DNA from: Rhodocyclaceae bacterium
Lineage (GTDB): Bacteria; Pseudomonadota; Gammaproteobacteria; Burkholderiales; Rhodocyclaceae
Direction: 5' to 3'
DNA length: 64,000 bases
Assembly: GCA_016704145.1 (NCBI GenBank)
Contig: JADJAS010000007.1
Span: 1,488,001 to 1,552,000, forward strand
Under the pieces are notes generated by a model. That model worked only from the letters and a program-made list of their open reading frames with translations, made no database searches and was not told the DNA's origin. Every line of letters begins with the position of its first letter. Position 1 is the stretch's first letter. A program made the translations under genes and the position numbers. This document shows positions 9,027 to 18,010 of the stretch, piece by piece.

Positions 9027-9899
9027 GTGGCCCAATTTCTCCAGTTCCTGTTCTCCGGAGTCACGGTCGGGGCGGGCTATGCCCTGGCGGCGCTTGGTTT
9101 CACGCTGATCTACAACGCCAGCAACGTCATCAACTTTGCCCAGGGCGAGTTCATCATGCTCGGCGGCGTGGTGATGGTGTTCTTCATGCACACCGGTTTG
9201 CCGTTGCCGCTGGCGCTCGCGCTGGCGATCGCGCTGCCGGCCGGCGTCGGCATCCTGATCGAGAAGCTGGCGATCCAGCCGGCCAAGGGTGCCGACGTGG
9301 TCAGCCTGATCATCATCACCATCGGCGCCTCGCTGCTGATTCGCGGCCTCGTCCAGATCTGGTTCGGCAAGGGAACCCACGGTCTCGAACCCTTCTCCGG
9401 TCATGCGCCGATCAGCGTCGGCGGCGCTTCGTTGCAGCCGCAGAGCTTGTGGGTACTGGGTGTCACCGCCCTCGTGGTGGTGGCCCTCTGGCTGTTCTTC
9501 AGCCGCACCGTCATCGGCAAGGCCATCCGGGCGACCTCGTGCAACCCCCTGGCGGCCCAATTGGTGGGCATCGACACCCAGCGGGTACTGCTGATCAGCT
9601 ATGCCTTGTCGGCGGCCCTCGGTGCCGTGGGCGGCATCCTGCTGACGCCGTTGACCATGACCTCCTATGATGTAGGCATCATGCTCGGCCTCAAGGGCTT
9701 CGTCGCCGCGGTGGTCGGTGGACTCGGCAGCGGCCTGGGCGCCGTGATCGGCGGCCTGCTGGTCGGCGTCATCGAGGCGATGTCGGCCGGTTATCTGTCG
9801 TCGGCGTACAAGGACGCGGTACCCTTCGCGCTGATCTTCGTCATCCTCTTCTTCATGCCGCGCGGCCTCATGGGCGCGAAGGTGACGGAGCGCGTATGA
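9027..9899 (+). CDS. livH: LivH-type ABC permease of the phenylacetate operon
   Basis: A 290-residue polytopic membrane protein of the branched-chain amino acid permease family. The N-terminal LIYNASNVINFAQGEFIMLGG is the family hallmark, and GGLGSGLGAVIGGLLVGVIEA near the C-terminus is the coupling region. It starts with GTG 4 bases after padJ and ends in a 4-base overlap with the next permease. Because it sits within the pad operon, I infer that the transporter takes up an aromatic acid (phenylacetate or a related compound) rather than leucine; the sequence does not prove this. Confidence 0.88.
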   Translation: MAQFLQFLFSGVTVGAGYALAALGFTLIYNASNVINFAQGEFIMLGGVVMVFFMHTGLPLPLALALAIALPAGVGILIEKLAIQPAKGADVVSLIIITIGASLLIRGLVQIWFGKGTHGLEPFSGHAPISVGGASLQPQSLWVLGVTALVVVALWLFFSRTVIGKAIRATSCNPLAAQLVGIDTQRVLLISYALSAALGAVGGILLTPLTMTSYDVGIMLGLKGFVAAVVGGLGSGLGAVIGGLLVGVIEAMSAGYLSSAYKDAVPFALIFVILFFMPRGLMGAKVTERV

Positions 9900-10819
9900 A
9901 GCGGCTCGCCATGCCCCTGTTGGCTCTGACCTTGCTGCTGCTGCCGCTGTTGCTGCCCAACAGCTATTACTACGACCTGGCCATTCGCATGGCCATCAAC
10001 GCCGTCATCGTCCTCGGTTTGAACCTGCTGATCGGTTTTGCCGGCCAGATCAGCCTCGGCCATGCCGGATTCTTCGGCATTGGCGCCTACGCCTCGGCGG
10101 TGCTGCCGACCCATTTCGGCTGGCACCCGCTGGCGGCGCTGGTCGCCGGGGCGCTGGCCACGGCGCTGCTGGCGGCACTGGTCGCCAAGCCGATCTTCCG
10201 CCTGCATGGTCACTATCTGGCGATGGCGACGCTCGGGCTCGGCATCATTATTGCCATCGTCATTCGCAATGAGGGGATGTACACCGGCGGTCCGGATGGC
10301 ATGCCGGTGCCCCCGCTCGAGATCCTCGGCTACGAGATCACCGGCGAGCGCAACTGGTACTGGGTATTCGCCGCCAATCTGCTGTTGAGCGTGTGGCTGT
10401 GCCGCAACCTGATGGATTCGCCATTCGGGCGGGCCCTGCGCGCGCTGCATGGCTCCGAGGTGGCGGCGCAGGTGGTTGGCGTCGACCTGGCGCGTTACAA
10501 GATGGCGATCTTCGTCTTCTCGGCATTTTTTGCCAGCATCATGGGCAGCCTGACCGCTCACTACATCGGCTTTGTCACGCCCAACGTCGCCGATTTCTTC
10601 CACTCGATCGAACTGGTCACCATGGTGGTGGTGGGCGGCATGGCCTCGGTATTCGGCTCGCTGATCGGCGCCGTTCTGCTGACGGCGTTGCCGCAGGCGC
10701 TGGTGTCCTTCGACGGCTGGGAGACTGTCGCCTTCGGCGCCATCCTGATGCTGTTCATGATTTTCCTGCCGCGCGGCCTGGTGCCGACACTGGCGGCGCG
10801 ATTCGGGCGGGGCGAGTGA
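9896..10819 (+). CDS. livM: LivM-type ABC permease of the phenylacetate operon
   Basis: A 307-residue permease, the usual partner of LivH. The family motif LLIGFAGQISLGHAGFFGIGAYASA is near residue 45, and ELVTMVVVGGMASVFGSLIGAVLL near the C-terminus matches the EAA-like loop of this family. It has eight to ten membrane helices by hydropathy. Start and stop both overlap neighbouring genes by 1-4 bases, so livH-livM-livG are translated as a unit. Confidence 0.88.
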   Translation: MKRLAMPLLALTLLLLPLLLPNSYYYDLAIRMAINAVIVLGLNLLIGFAGQISLGHAGFFGIGAYASAVLPTHFGWHPLAALVAGALATALLAALVAKPIFRLHGHYLAMATLGLGIIIAIVIRNEGMYTGGPDGMPVPPLEILGYEITGERNWYWVFAANLLLSVWLCRNLMDSPFGRALRALHGSEVAAQVVGVDLARYKMAIFVFSAFFASIMGSLTAHYIGFVTPNVADFFHSIELVTMVVVGGMASVFGSLIGAVLLTALPQALVSFDGWETVAFGAILMLFMIFLPRGLVPTLAARFGRGE

Positions 10820-11583
10820 TGGCCCTGCTCGAAGTCGCCGGCTTGAACAAGGCCTTCGGTGGCGTGTTGGCGGTACAGGATGTCAGCTTCGCCGTCGAGA
10901 GCGGTCTCGTCTACTCGGTGATCGGTCCGAACGGTGCCGGCAAGACCACCTTGTTCAATCTGATCACCGGCATTTACGAGCCCACCAGCGGCGACATCCG
11001 CTTCGATGGTCGGAGCATCGTCGGCCAGCCGCCGCATCGACTCGCCAGCCTTGGCATCGCGCGGACCTTCCAGAACCTGCAAATCTGCATGAACATGTCG
11101 GCGCGCGAGAACGTCATGGTCGGCGCCCATCTCGCGCTCGACCGCAACCTGGTCAAGGGCATGCTGCGCTGGCCGGCGCTGCGGCGACGGGACGCGGCCC
11201 TGCGCGAGGAGGCGGCGGCGCTGATGCGCTATGTCGGCCTGGATGGCTATGTCGCCGCCGCCGCCGGCGCCATGCCCTACGGCGCGCTCAAGCGGCTCGA
11301 AATCGCCCGCGCCCTGGCGGCGAATCCGCGGCTGTTGTTTCTCGACGAACCGGCGGCGGGGCTCAACCCAAAGGAAACCGCCGAGATCGACGAACTGATC
11401 CGGCGCATTGCCGACCAGGGGATTACGGTGGTTCTGGTCGAGCATGACATGAAGATGGTGATGAACATCTCCGACCGCATTCTCGTGCTCGACTATGGCA
11501 AGAAGCTGGCGGAAGGGTCGGCACCGGAGGTGCGCGCCAACCCGGACGTCATCGCCGCCTATCTGGGAGCGCAGCATGCGTGA
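10819..11583 (+). CDS. livG: LivG-type ABC ATPase of the phenylacetate operon
   Basis: A 254-residue ABC ATPase. Walker A is GPNGAGKTT near residue 37, the signature is the LivG variant MPYGALKRLEIARALA, Walker B is LLFLDEPAAGL, and the H-loop is VLVEHDMKMVM. The opening residues MALLEVAGLNKAFGG identify the start: the ATG overlaps the livM stop by one base. It energises transport by the LivH/LivM pair together with LivF. It ends in an 8-base overlap with livF. Confidence 0.9.
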   Translation: MALLEVAGLNKAFGGVLAVQDVSFAVESGLVYSVIGPNGAGKTTLFNLITGIYEPTSGDIRFDGRSIVGQPPHRLASLGIARTFQNLQICMNMSARENVMVGAHLALDRNLVKGMLRWPALRRRDAALREEAAALMRYVGLDGYVAAAAGAMPYGALKRLEIARALAANPRLLFLDEPAAGLNPKETAEIDELIRRIADQGITVVLVEHDMKMVMNISDRILVLDYGKKLAEGSAPEVRANPDVIAAYLGAQHA

Positions 11584-12337
11584 GACCCTGGTCGAGCCGG
11601 CCGCCAAAGTCAGCGGTGGCGACACGCCGCCCCTGCTCGAGATTCGCGGCCTATCGGCCGGCTATGGCCGCATCGAGGCGGTGCGCAACGTCAGCCTGAC
11701 GGTGGCGCGCGGCCAGCTGGTGGCGCTGGTCGGCGCCAATGGCGCCGGCAAGACCACCTTGTTGCGCGCCATTTCCGGCGTGCACCGGGTCAGCGGCGGC
11801 AGCGTCCTGTTCGAGGGCCGGGACATCACCCGGCGGCAACCGGCCGAGCGCGTCCGGCTTGGCATCTGCCAGGTGCCGGAGGGCCGGCAGGTCTTCGGCC
11901 CGCTGTCGGTGGCGGACAACCTGTTGCTGGGCGCCTTCACGGCGTGCGACCGTCGTCTCGTCGCCGATGACATGGAACGGATGTATGCGCTGTTTCCGAT
12001 TCTCAAGCAGAAAGCCGCGCAGGCGGCGGGCACCTTGTCCGGCGGCCAGCAGCAGATGCTGGCGATGGCGCGCGCCCTGATGGGGCGGCCGCGCCTGCTG
12101 CTGCTCGACGAACCTTCAATGGGTCTGGCACCGCTGTTGGTCGAGGAAATCCTCGCGGCTGTCGACGATCTGCGTCGGCAGGGGATCACCATCTTCCTGA
12201 TCGAGCAAAACGCGCAGGCGGCGCTGTCCATCGCCGACCGGGGCCATGTCATCGAGAGCGGCAAGCTGGTGCTGTCGGGGACGGGCAAGGAACTACTGGG
12301 CAACGAACAGGTACGCAAGGCGTACCTGGGTATCTGA
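11576..12337 (+). CDS. livF: LivF-type ABC ATPase with an N-terminal extension made partly of a REP-like repeat
   Basis: A 253-residue ABC ATPase with Walker A GANGAGKTT, signature LSGGQQQMLAMARAL and Walker B LLLLDEPSMGLAP. LivF proteins normally begin near LLEIRGLSAGYG; here about 20 residues precede that point (MRETLVEPAAKVSGGDTPP). Most of the second half of this extension is encoded by a copy of the dispersed repeat at 11606-11630. The ATG at 11576 lies 8 bases before the livG stop. No ATG lies near the standard start, so the extension is probably translated. Confidence 0.88.
   Translation: MRETLVEPAAKVSGGDTPPLLEIRGLSAGYGRIEAVRNVSLTVARGQLVALVGANGAGKTTLLRAISGVHRVSGGSVLFEGRDITRRQPAERVRLGICQVPEGRQVFGPLSVADNLLLGAFTACDRRLVADDMERMYALFPILKQKAAQAAGTLSGGQQQMLAMARALMGRPRLLLLDEPSMGLAPLLVEEILAAVDDLRRQGITIFLIEQNAQAALSIADRGHVIESGKLVLSGTGKELLGNEQVRKAYLGI
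11606..11630 (+). repeat. REP-like repeat copy inside livF
   Basis: Head AAAGTCAG followed by CGGTGGCGACACGCCGC. It is read in the frame giving KVSGGDTPP. The same frame and nearly the same peptide (KVSHGDTPA) come from the copy in cusB at 30567. Confidence 0.7.
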
Positions 12338-12352
12338 ACGGGCTTCGGCCCG
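12308..12352 (+). terminator. Two hairpins at the livF/livK junction
   Basis: A perfect 9-bp stem with a 3-base loop (CAGGTACGC aag GCGTACCTG, 12308-12328) lies in the last codons of livF. A 5-bp CGGGC-ttcg-GCCCG stem follows at 12339-12352. There is no T tract. They more likely stabilise or partially terminate the upstream transcript so that the binding protein is made in excess than form a full terminator. Confidence 0.35.
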
Positions 12353-12397
12353 GTGTGTAGGTAGTGCATCGATAACGTTCATTTTCGAGGAGACAAC

Positions 12398-13552
12398 ATG
12401 AATACATTCATCAGGCGAGTAGCGGGCATGGCGGCGGGGCTGGCATTGGCCACCGGCCTGACGGTCGCCAGCGCGGCCGAACCGATCAAGATCGGCTCCG
12501 TGCTGTCCGTGACCGGACCGGCGGCGTTTCTCGGCGATCCGGAGCTGAAGACGCTCCAGCTCTACGTCGAGAAGCTCAACAAGGAGGGCGGCTTGCTCGG
12601 CCGTCCGCTGCAACTGATCCATTACGACGACGGATCGGATGCCAACAAGGCCAACAGCTTCGGCAAGCGGCTGATCGAGGATGACAAGGTGGATATCATC
12701 GTCGGCGGCACCACCACCGGCTCAACCATGTCGATGGTGCCCTTGGTCGAGAAGGCGGAAGTTCCCTTCATCTCGCTGGCTGGCGCCGTGGTGATCGTCG
12801 AACCGGTGAAGAAATGGGTGTTCAAGACGCCGCACACGGATCGCATGGCCGCGGAAAAGGTCTTCGAGGACATGAAGAAGCGTGGCCTGACCAAGGTGGC
12901 CTTGCTGTCCGAGACCAGTGGTTTCGGTCAATCGGGCAAGAAGGAAACGGAGGCGATGGCGGCCAAGATGGGCATCACCCTGGTCGCCAACGAGACCTAT
13001 GGCGCCAAGGACACCGACATGACGCCGCAGCTGACTAAGATCAAGAATGCCCCAGGCGTCCAGGCCGTGTTCGTGTTCGGTCTCGGGCAGGGGCCGGCGG
13101 TGGTGAACAAGAACTACCGGCAGTTGGGCATCGCGTTGCCGCTCTACCATGCGCATGGCGTCGCGTCCGAGGAATTCATCAAGCTGTCCGGACCAGCGGC
13201 CGAGGGCGTGCGCCTGCCGGCGGCGGCGCTGCTGGTGGCGAGCAAACTGGCTGCCAACGATCCGCAGAAGCCGGTGGTGACGGAGTATCGCAAGGCCTAC
13301 GGCGATCGCTACAAGGAGGATGTCTCGACTTTCGGCGGCCATGCCTACGATGGCCTGATGCTGGCCGTGGACGCCATCAAGCGCGCGGGCGCCACCGACA
13401 GGGCCAAGGTGCGCGACGCCATCGAGGCGACCAAGGGCTATGTCGGCACCGGCGGCAGGGTGAACATGTCGGCGACCGATCACATGGGCCTCGACCTGTC
13501 GGCTTTCCGCATGCTGGAGGTCAAGAACGGGGACTGGTCGCTGGTGGACTGA
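12398..13552 (+). CDS. livK: Periplasmic substrate-binding protein of the Liv-type transporter
   Basis: A 384-residue type I periplasmic binding protein (Peripla_BP_6 family). The signal peptide covers about the first 27 residues, ending near TVASAAEP. The mature start EPIKIGSVLSVTGPAAFLGD and the domain boundary DDGSDANKA...VGGTTTGSTMSMVPL are typical of LivK-like proteins. It is preceded by a good ribosome site (CGAGGAGAC). It is the last gene of the pad/liv unit, 60 bases after livF. The ligand is unknown from sequence; an aromatic acid is the inference from its operon. Confidence 0.88.
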   Translation: MNTFIRRVAGMAAGLALATGLTVASAAEPIKIGSVLSVTGPAAFLGDPELKTLQLYVEKLNKEGGLLGRPLQLIHYDDGSDANKANSFGKRLIEDDKVDIIVGGTTTGSTMSMVPLVEKAEVPFISLAGAVVIVEPVKKWVFKTPHTDRMAAEKVFEDMKKRGLTKVALLSETSGFGQSGKKETEAMAAKMGITLVANETYGAKDTDMTPQLTKIKNAPGVQAVFVFGLGQGPAVVNKNYRQLGIALPLYHAHGVASEEFIKLSGPAAEGVRLPAAALLVASKLAANDPQKPVVTEYRKAYGDRYKEDVSTFGGHAYDGLMLAVDAIKRAGATDRAKVRDAIEATKGYVGTGGRVNMSATDHMGLDLSAFRMLEVKNGDWSLVD

Positions 13553-13646
13553 CTCTCTCGGCGGACGGGCGGTCGCGTTTGCCGGCGCGCCGCCCGATGT
13601 GGGCGATGTAATAAACTGCGCGCCATCGTCCTCACGCCCGAATGCC

Positions 13647-14591
13647 ATGGAAAACCGGTCGCTCAGCCGCTGGATTGCGGACATGCTCGCCGAGCGCCCG
13701 GTGCGGGCCAATTCCCTGATCATCACCATCTTCGGTGACATGATCGCGCCGCACGGCGGCACGGTATGGCTTGGCAGCCTGATCGCCCTGGTGGCGCCAT
13801 TCGGCATCAACGCGCGCCTGGTGCGCACCAGCGTGTTTCGCCTCTCGCGCGAAAAGTGGCTGGTATCACAGCAGATCGGACGGCGCAGCCATTACAGTCT
13901 GACCGCGATGGGCCATCGGCGTTTTGAGCATGCCTATCGGCGTATCTACAACGATCCTCGCGCGCATTGGGATGGTGACTGGCAACTCGTCATCGTGCCG
14001 GGCGATGCCTTGACGACCGCGCAGCGGGATACCTTGCGCACCGAGTTGTTGTGGGAGGGATTTGGTTCAATCGCGCCGGGTGTGATGGCCCACCCGTCCG
14101 CCAGCGAGGAGTCGCTGCTGGACATCCTGCAGAGCACGGGCACCCATGACAAGGTTGTCGTCTTGCGGGCGCACACGCTTGGGGCGCTGGCGGGAAGGCC
14201 CCTGAAGACCCTGGTCGAGGGTTGCTGGAATCTTCGGCGCGTTGCCGACGAATACCTTCGCTTCCTCGAACATTTCCGTCCCGTGGCGCGCATGCTGCGC
14301 AACGTGGCGCGACAGGATCCCGAGCAATGCTTCATCGTGCGTGTCTTGTTGATGCACGAGTTCCGCCGGGTCCAATTGCGCGACCCACAGTTGCCGAGCC
14401 AGTTGTTGCCGACCGACTGGCCCGGGGACAAGGCGCGTGCGCTGTGTACCGAAATCTACCGGTTATGCCGCGACACGACGGAGCGACACCTGATGATGAC
14501 CCTGGAAACACCCGATGGGCCGTTGCCCAAGGCCAACGCGACATTCCAGGAACGTTTCAGGGAGGTTGGTCTCCCGCCGTCGCCCGCCTGA
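13647..14591 (+). CDS. paaX: PaaX-family transcriptional repressor
   Basis: A 314-residue regulator of the PaaX family, which represses phenylacetate genes and is released by phenylacetyl-CoA. The N-terminal winged helix (NSLIITIFGDMIAPHGG...LVRTSVFRLSREKWLVSQQIGRRSHYSLT) and the C-terminal PaaX domain are both visible. I start at ATG 13647 because the family begins close to SLSRWI; a GTG 48 bases upstream is less likely. There is no clear ribosome site. A TAATAA box at 13609-13614 could be its -10. It is convergent with the YCF48-like gene, with only 5 bases between stops. It probably controls the pad operon. Confidence 0.88.
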   Translation: MENRSLSRWIADMLAERPVRANSLIITIFGDMIAPHGGTVWLGSLIALVAPFGINARLVRTSVFRLSREKWLVSQQIGRRSHYSLTAMGHRRFEHAYRRIYNDPRAHWDGDWQLVIVPGDALTTAQRDTLRTELLWEGFGSIAPGVMAHPSASEESLLDILQSTGTHDKVVVLRAHTLGALAGRPLKTLVEGCWNLRRVADEYLRFLEHFRPVARMLRNVARQDPEQCFIVRVLLMHEFRRVQLRDPQLPSQLLPTDWPGDKARALCTEIYRLCRDTTERHLMMTLETPDGPLPKANATFQERFREVGLPPSPA

Positions 14592-14596
14592 ACGGA

Positions 14597-15544
14597 TCAA
14601 CGTCTTTCGACGACACCGAGGATGCTGAACTGGACTTCACCGCTAGGCGCGACGACACCGCTGGTGAAACTGGCGCGGTCGGGTCTGGTCGATGCGGTGA
14701 AACTTTGCCCCTGGTCGTGGCTGGTCAGCGTGATGCCGGACAGGCCCAGCAGGCGAACGGTGCCATCCGGCGCCTGCCACGCGGTGGTTAGCGACTGCTG
14801 AGTGCCGCTCGGCACTTTCTGCCACGAGCGGCCTTGGTCCAGGCTTCGGAAAACGTGCCCGCGCAGGCCGGCGACCAACAGACCACCGTCGGCGAGCGCA
14901 ATCCCGGTCCAGAACGATCCCTTGTTGCCGGTCGCAATCGCCTGCCATGTGGCGCCGGCATCCTCCGAACGCAGAACATTGCCTGCCTCGGCGGCGATCA
15001 GCAACAGCCGGGCGGGGCCGCGAAAGAGATGCAGCAAGTGCATTTCCCCCGCCTCTCCTTCGAGCAGGTGCCTTTCTTGCCAGGTGACGCCGCCATCCGT
15101 TGTTGCCAGGGCCAGGCCGAACTGACCGACGGCCAGGCCATGGCTGGCGTCCTCGAACCATATCGAAAGCAACGCACGCTCCTTGCCACGCTCCTCGCGC
15201 AGCAATCGCCATGTCTCGCCGCCGTCATCAGTGTCGATGATCGTCCCGTCGTGGCCCGCTGCCCATCCGCGTTTGGCGTCCAGGAAGAAGACGCTGGTGA
15301 GCGGCGTGCGCGTCGGCACCGGGCTTTGCCGGAAAGTCCGGCCGTCATCGGATAGGATCACGGTGCCGTAGTCGCCTACCGCGACGATGCGTGTTCCGGC
15401 CAAGGTTGCGCCGAGAATCGGCGCGCGCGCCGGATTGGACAGTCGCGGCGCCTGGTCGGGAGCAGCCACGACCGCGGCAGGCGCCGCGATGACCAGCAGC
15501 AAGGTGGAGAGCGCCAGCGCCAGAAATCGTTGCATGTCCGCCAT
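14597..15544 (-). CDS. YCF48/BNR-repeat periplasmic protein
   Basis: A 315-residue protein with a signal peptide (first ~28 residues, ending PAAVVAAPDQ). It has repeated beta-propeller blades of the YCF48/BNR type, each ending in an Asp-box-like motif: GHDGTIIDTDDGGETW, GQFGLALATTDGGVTW, VLRSEDAGATWQ, VFRSLDQGRSWQ. YCF48 itself is a photosystem assembly factor; bacterial relatives are common beside RND/DUF1302/DUF1329 genes, where their role is not established. Its ATG is 3 bases after the RND gene stop, so they are co-transcribed. It is the last gene of the aau unit. Confidence 0.82.
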   Translation of the reverse strand: MADMQRFLALALSTLLLVIAAPAAVVAAPDQAPRLSNPARAPILGATLAGTRIVAVGDYGTVILSDDGRTFRQSPVPTRTPLTSVFFLDAKRGWAAGHDGTIIDTDDGGETWRLLREERGKERALLSIWFEDASHGLAVGQFGLALATTDGGVTWQERHLLEGEAGEMHLLHLFRGPARLLLIAAEAGNVLRSEDAGATWQAIATGNKGSFWTGIALADGGLLVAGLRGHVFRSLDQGRSWQKVPSGTQQSLTTAWQAPDGTVRLLGLSGITLTSHDQGQSFTASTRPDRASFTSGVVAPSGEVQFSILGVVERR

Positions 15545-15547
15545 CCC

Positions 15548-17956
15548 TCAATGGCCGATGGCCGAGGCCCTGACCGGACCACGACGCGGGAACACCGATT
15601 CGAGAACCGCCGCGAACGCCGGCAACACGGTAATGGCGGTCAGCATGTTCACGACGAACATGAAGGTCAGCAGAATGCCCATGTCGGCCTGGAACTTGAG
15701 GTCCGACAAGGCCCAGGTGGCGACGCCGACCGATAGCGTGATGGCGGTGAAGATGGTGGCGATGCCGACCTCGCGCAGGGTGGCCCGTAGCGCCACCGGC
15801 ATCGGCTCGTGGTGCGCCAGGTGGATCAGTAGGCGGTTGTAGATATAGAAGGCATAGTCGACGCCGATGCCGGTGGCCAGCACCATCACCGGCAGGGTTG
15901 CCACGGTCAGACCGATGTCGAGCGTCCGCATGAACCAGTAACCGAGGAAGGTGGCCAGCGTCAGCGGCACGCAGCAGGCCAGCATCGCCCGCCAGTCCCG
16001 GTAGGCGAGCAGTACCAGTGCGATGATGGAGGCATACACGTAGAGCATCATCGGCAGCTCGCGGGAGCCGACTTCCTCATTGGTGGCGGCCAGCACGCCG
16101 ACATTGCCCGAAGCCAGACGCACCTTGACGCCGAGCGACGTCGCGTCATGCTCCTGCCGAAAGCGCTTCACGGCCCGGATGGCCGTCTCGATGGTGGTCG
16201 CCCGATGGTCGGCCAGGTAGATATTGGTGGCCATCATTGTGCAGGCACGGTTGAACAAACCGCCGGCTTCGGGAAGATAGCCCACCGCCACCTGCAGGGC
16301 CTTGCTGTCACGGGGCAGGGCCGTCATCTTCGGATTGCCCTCGTTGAGGCCGGCGTTGGCGAACTTGGCCAGCGCCGACAGCGACGATACCGACAACACG
16401 CCCGGCACCTGGGCCATGTGCAAGGTGAACTGGTCGATGTAATCGAGGATCGGAAAGCTGTTGCACGAGTCGTTGGGCGTTTCGAAGACGACTGTCAGCA
16501 CGTCCATGCCCAGGTCGAAGCGCTCGACGATATTCCTGGTGTCGATGTTGTAGCGGGCGTCGGGCCGCAGTTCGGGCGCGCCCGGTTGTAGGGCACCGAT
16601 ATGGCGGCCATGGCTTTGCCACATGGCCACCGCCAGCAACACGGTGGCCACGGCCAGCGCCACGCGGGCGTGGCGCGGGTCGGCGATGAAGCCGAGCCGC
16701 TCGATGATCGCGCCGCGTTGCGCCTGCAGGGCCTCGAGGCGCAGTGCGTAGTCGCGGGAGTAGCGAAAATAGGATGCCACCACAGGCAGCATGACGAGAT
16801 TGGTGACGATCTTGTAGCCGACGCCGATGGAGGCGGTGATGCCCAATTCCCGGATCATGGGTATCGGGATCATCACCAGCGTGATGAATCCGACAAAGGC
16901 GGTCACCAAGGCCAGGGAGCCTGGAATGAACAGGCTGGAAAAACTCTCCCGGCTTGCCTGGAGCGAATCGGCGCCACGCGCGACGGCCTTGGTGATGGCA
17001 TTGATCTGTTGGACGCCGTGGGAGACCCCGATGGCGAATACCAGGAAAGGCACCAGGACGGCCAACGGGTCGAGACCGTAACCGAGCAGGGTCAGCGTGC
17101 CGAATTGCCAGATTACCGAGGTCATCGAGCAAAGCAGCGGCAGCAAGGTGAGCAGGATGGAACGGCAGTACCAATAGACGGCCAGCGCGGTCAGCAGGGT
17201 AGCCAGGGCGAAGAACTGTGCCACGCCACGGGCGCCGTCGGCGATATCGCCGATCTGCTTCGCGAAACCGATGATCTCGATCGCATGCTCCGGTGATTCA
17301 AGCTTGCCGCGTAGGTCCTTTTCCAGCTTGGTGGCGAGATCCAGATAATCGAGCTTGCGATGGGTGTTGGGGTCTTCCTCCAATAGATCGGCGACAATCA
17401 TGGCGGCGGTGCCATCGTTGGCGACCAGGCTTCCTACGTAGCCACCCCGGATGGCCCGATCCTGGATCCGGGCAATCTTGCCCTCGTCAAGCGCTTCGGG
17501 CGTGATATTGCCACCGATGACATCCTCGGCCTCGAAGCCTTCCTCGGTCAGTTCGTAGACGCGGGTATTCGGCGTCCATAGCGACTGCACCGAGCGGCGA
17601 TCGATGCCGGGCAGGAACAGTACCGCTTCGGTGACTTCGTGCAGCTTTTTGAGCGACGGGGCGGTCCAGATGCTGCCCTTTCGAGCCCGCACGACGATCA
17701 TGATGCGGTTGGAGCCGAATAGTTGCGTCCGGTATTGGAAGAAAGTGTCGGTGTACTCGTGCCCGATGGGCAACTGCTTGTCGAAGCCCGCCGACATGTG
17801 CAAGCGCGCCGCCAGCACGCCCATGCCGACCGTGAAGGCGGCGAGAATCAACAGAGTGGCCAGGCGATGCCGGAAAAAGAATGATTCCAGTCGCTTGACG
17901 AGTTCAACAATGCCGCCGCTCATCTCGGACAGTTCATACCGTAAGCGGCCGGGCAT
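15548..17956 (-). CDS. RND-superfamily (MMPL-type) exporter
   Basis: An 802-residue polytopic protein with the duplicated RND architecture: one helix, a large periplasmic loop, five helices, then the same again. Blocks such as FALATLLTALAVYWYCRSILLTLLPLLC and VMVLATGIGVDYAFYIYNRLLIHL, with an Asp in the GIGVDYA segment, fit the MMPL/hopanoid-transporter side of the family rather than the drug-efflux side. A start at MSGGIVELVKRL, 11 codons downstream (17923), is equally possible. It lies between DUF1302 and YCF48 genes on one strand, a grouping seen in other hydrophobic-compound degraders. Substrate unknown. Confidence 0.85.
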   Translation of the reverse strand: MPGRLRYELSEMSGGIVELVKRLESFFFRHRLATLLILAAFTVGMGVLAARLHMSAGFDKQLPIGHEYTDTFFQYRTQLFGSNRIMIVVRARKGSIWTAPSLKKLHEVTEAVLFLPGIDRRSVQSLWTPNTRVYELTEEGFEAEDVIGGNITPEALDEGKIARIQDRAIRGGYVGSLVANDGTAAMIVADLLEEDPNTHRKLDYLDLATKLEKDLRGKLESPEHAIEIIGFAKQIGDIADGARGVAQFFALATLLTALAVYWYCRSILLTLLPLLCSMTSVIWQFGTLTLLGYGLDPLAVLVPFLVFAIGVSHGVQQINAITKAVARGADSLQASRESFSSLFIPGSLALVTAFVGFITLVMIPIPMIRELGITASIGVGYKIVTNLVMLPVVASYFRYSRDYALRLEALQAQRGAIIERLGFIADPRHARVALAVATVLLAVAMWQSHGRHIGALQPGAPELRPDARYNIDTRNIVERFDLGMDVLTVVFETPNDSCNSFPILDYIDQFTLHMAQVPGVLSVSSLSALAKFANAGLNEGNPKMTALPRDSKALQVAVGYLPEAGGLFNRACTMMATNIYLADHRATTIETAIRAVKRFRQEHDATSLGVKVRLASGNVGVLAATNEEVGSRELPMMLYVYASIIALVLLAYRDWRAMLACCVPLTLATFLGYWFMRTLDIGLTVATLPVMVLATGIGVDYAFYIYNRLLIHLAHHEPMPVALRATLREVGIATIFTAITLSVGVATWALSDLKFQADMGILLTFMFVVNMLTAITVLPAFAAVLESVFPRRGPVRASAIGH

Positions 17957-18010
17957 GCTTGGCGTGCCCGGCCGCGATGTGGAAAGTCAAGGGACAACCG
18001 CAGTCCTGAA

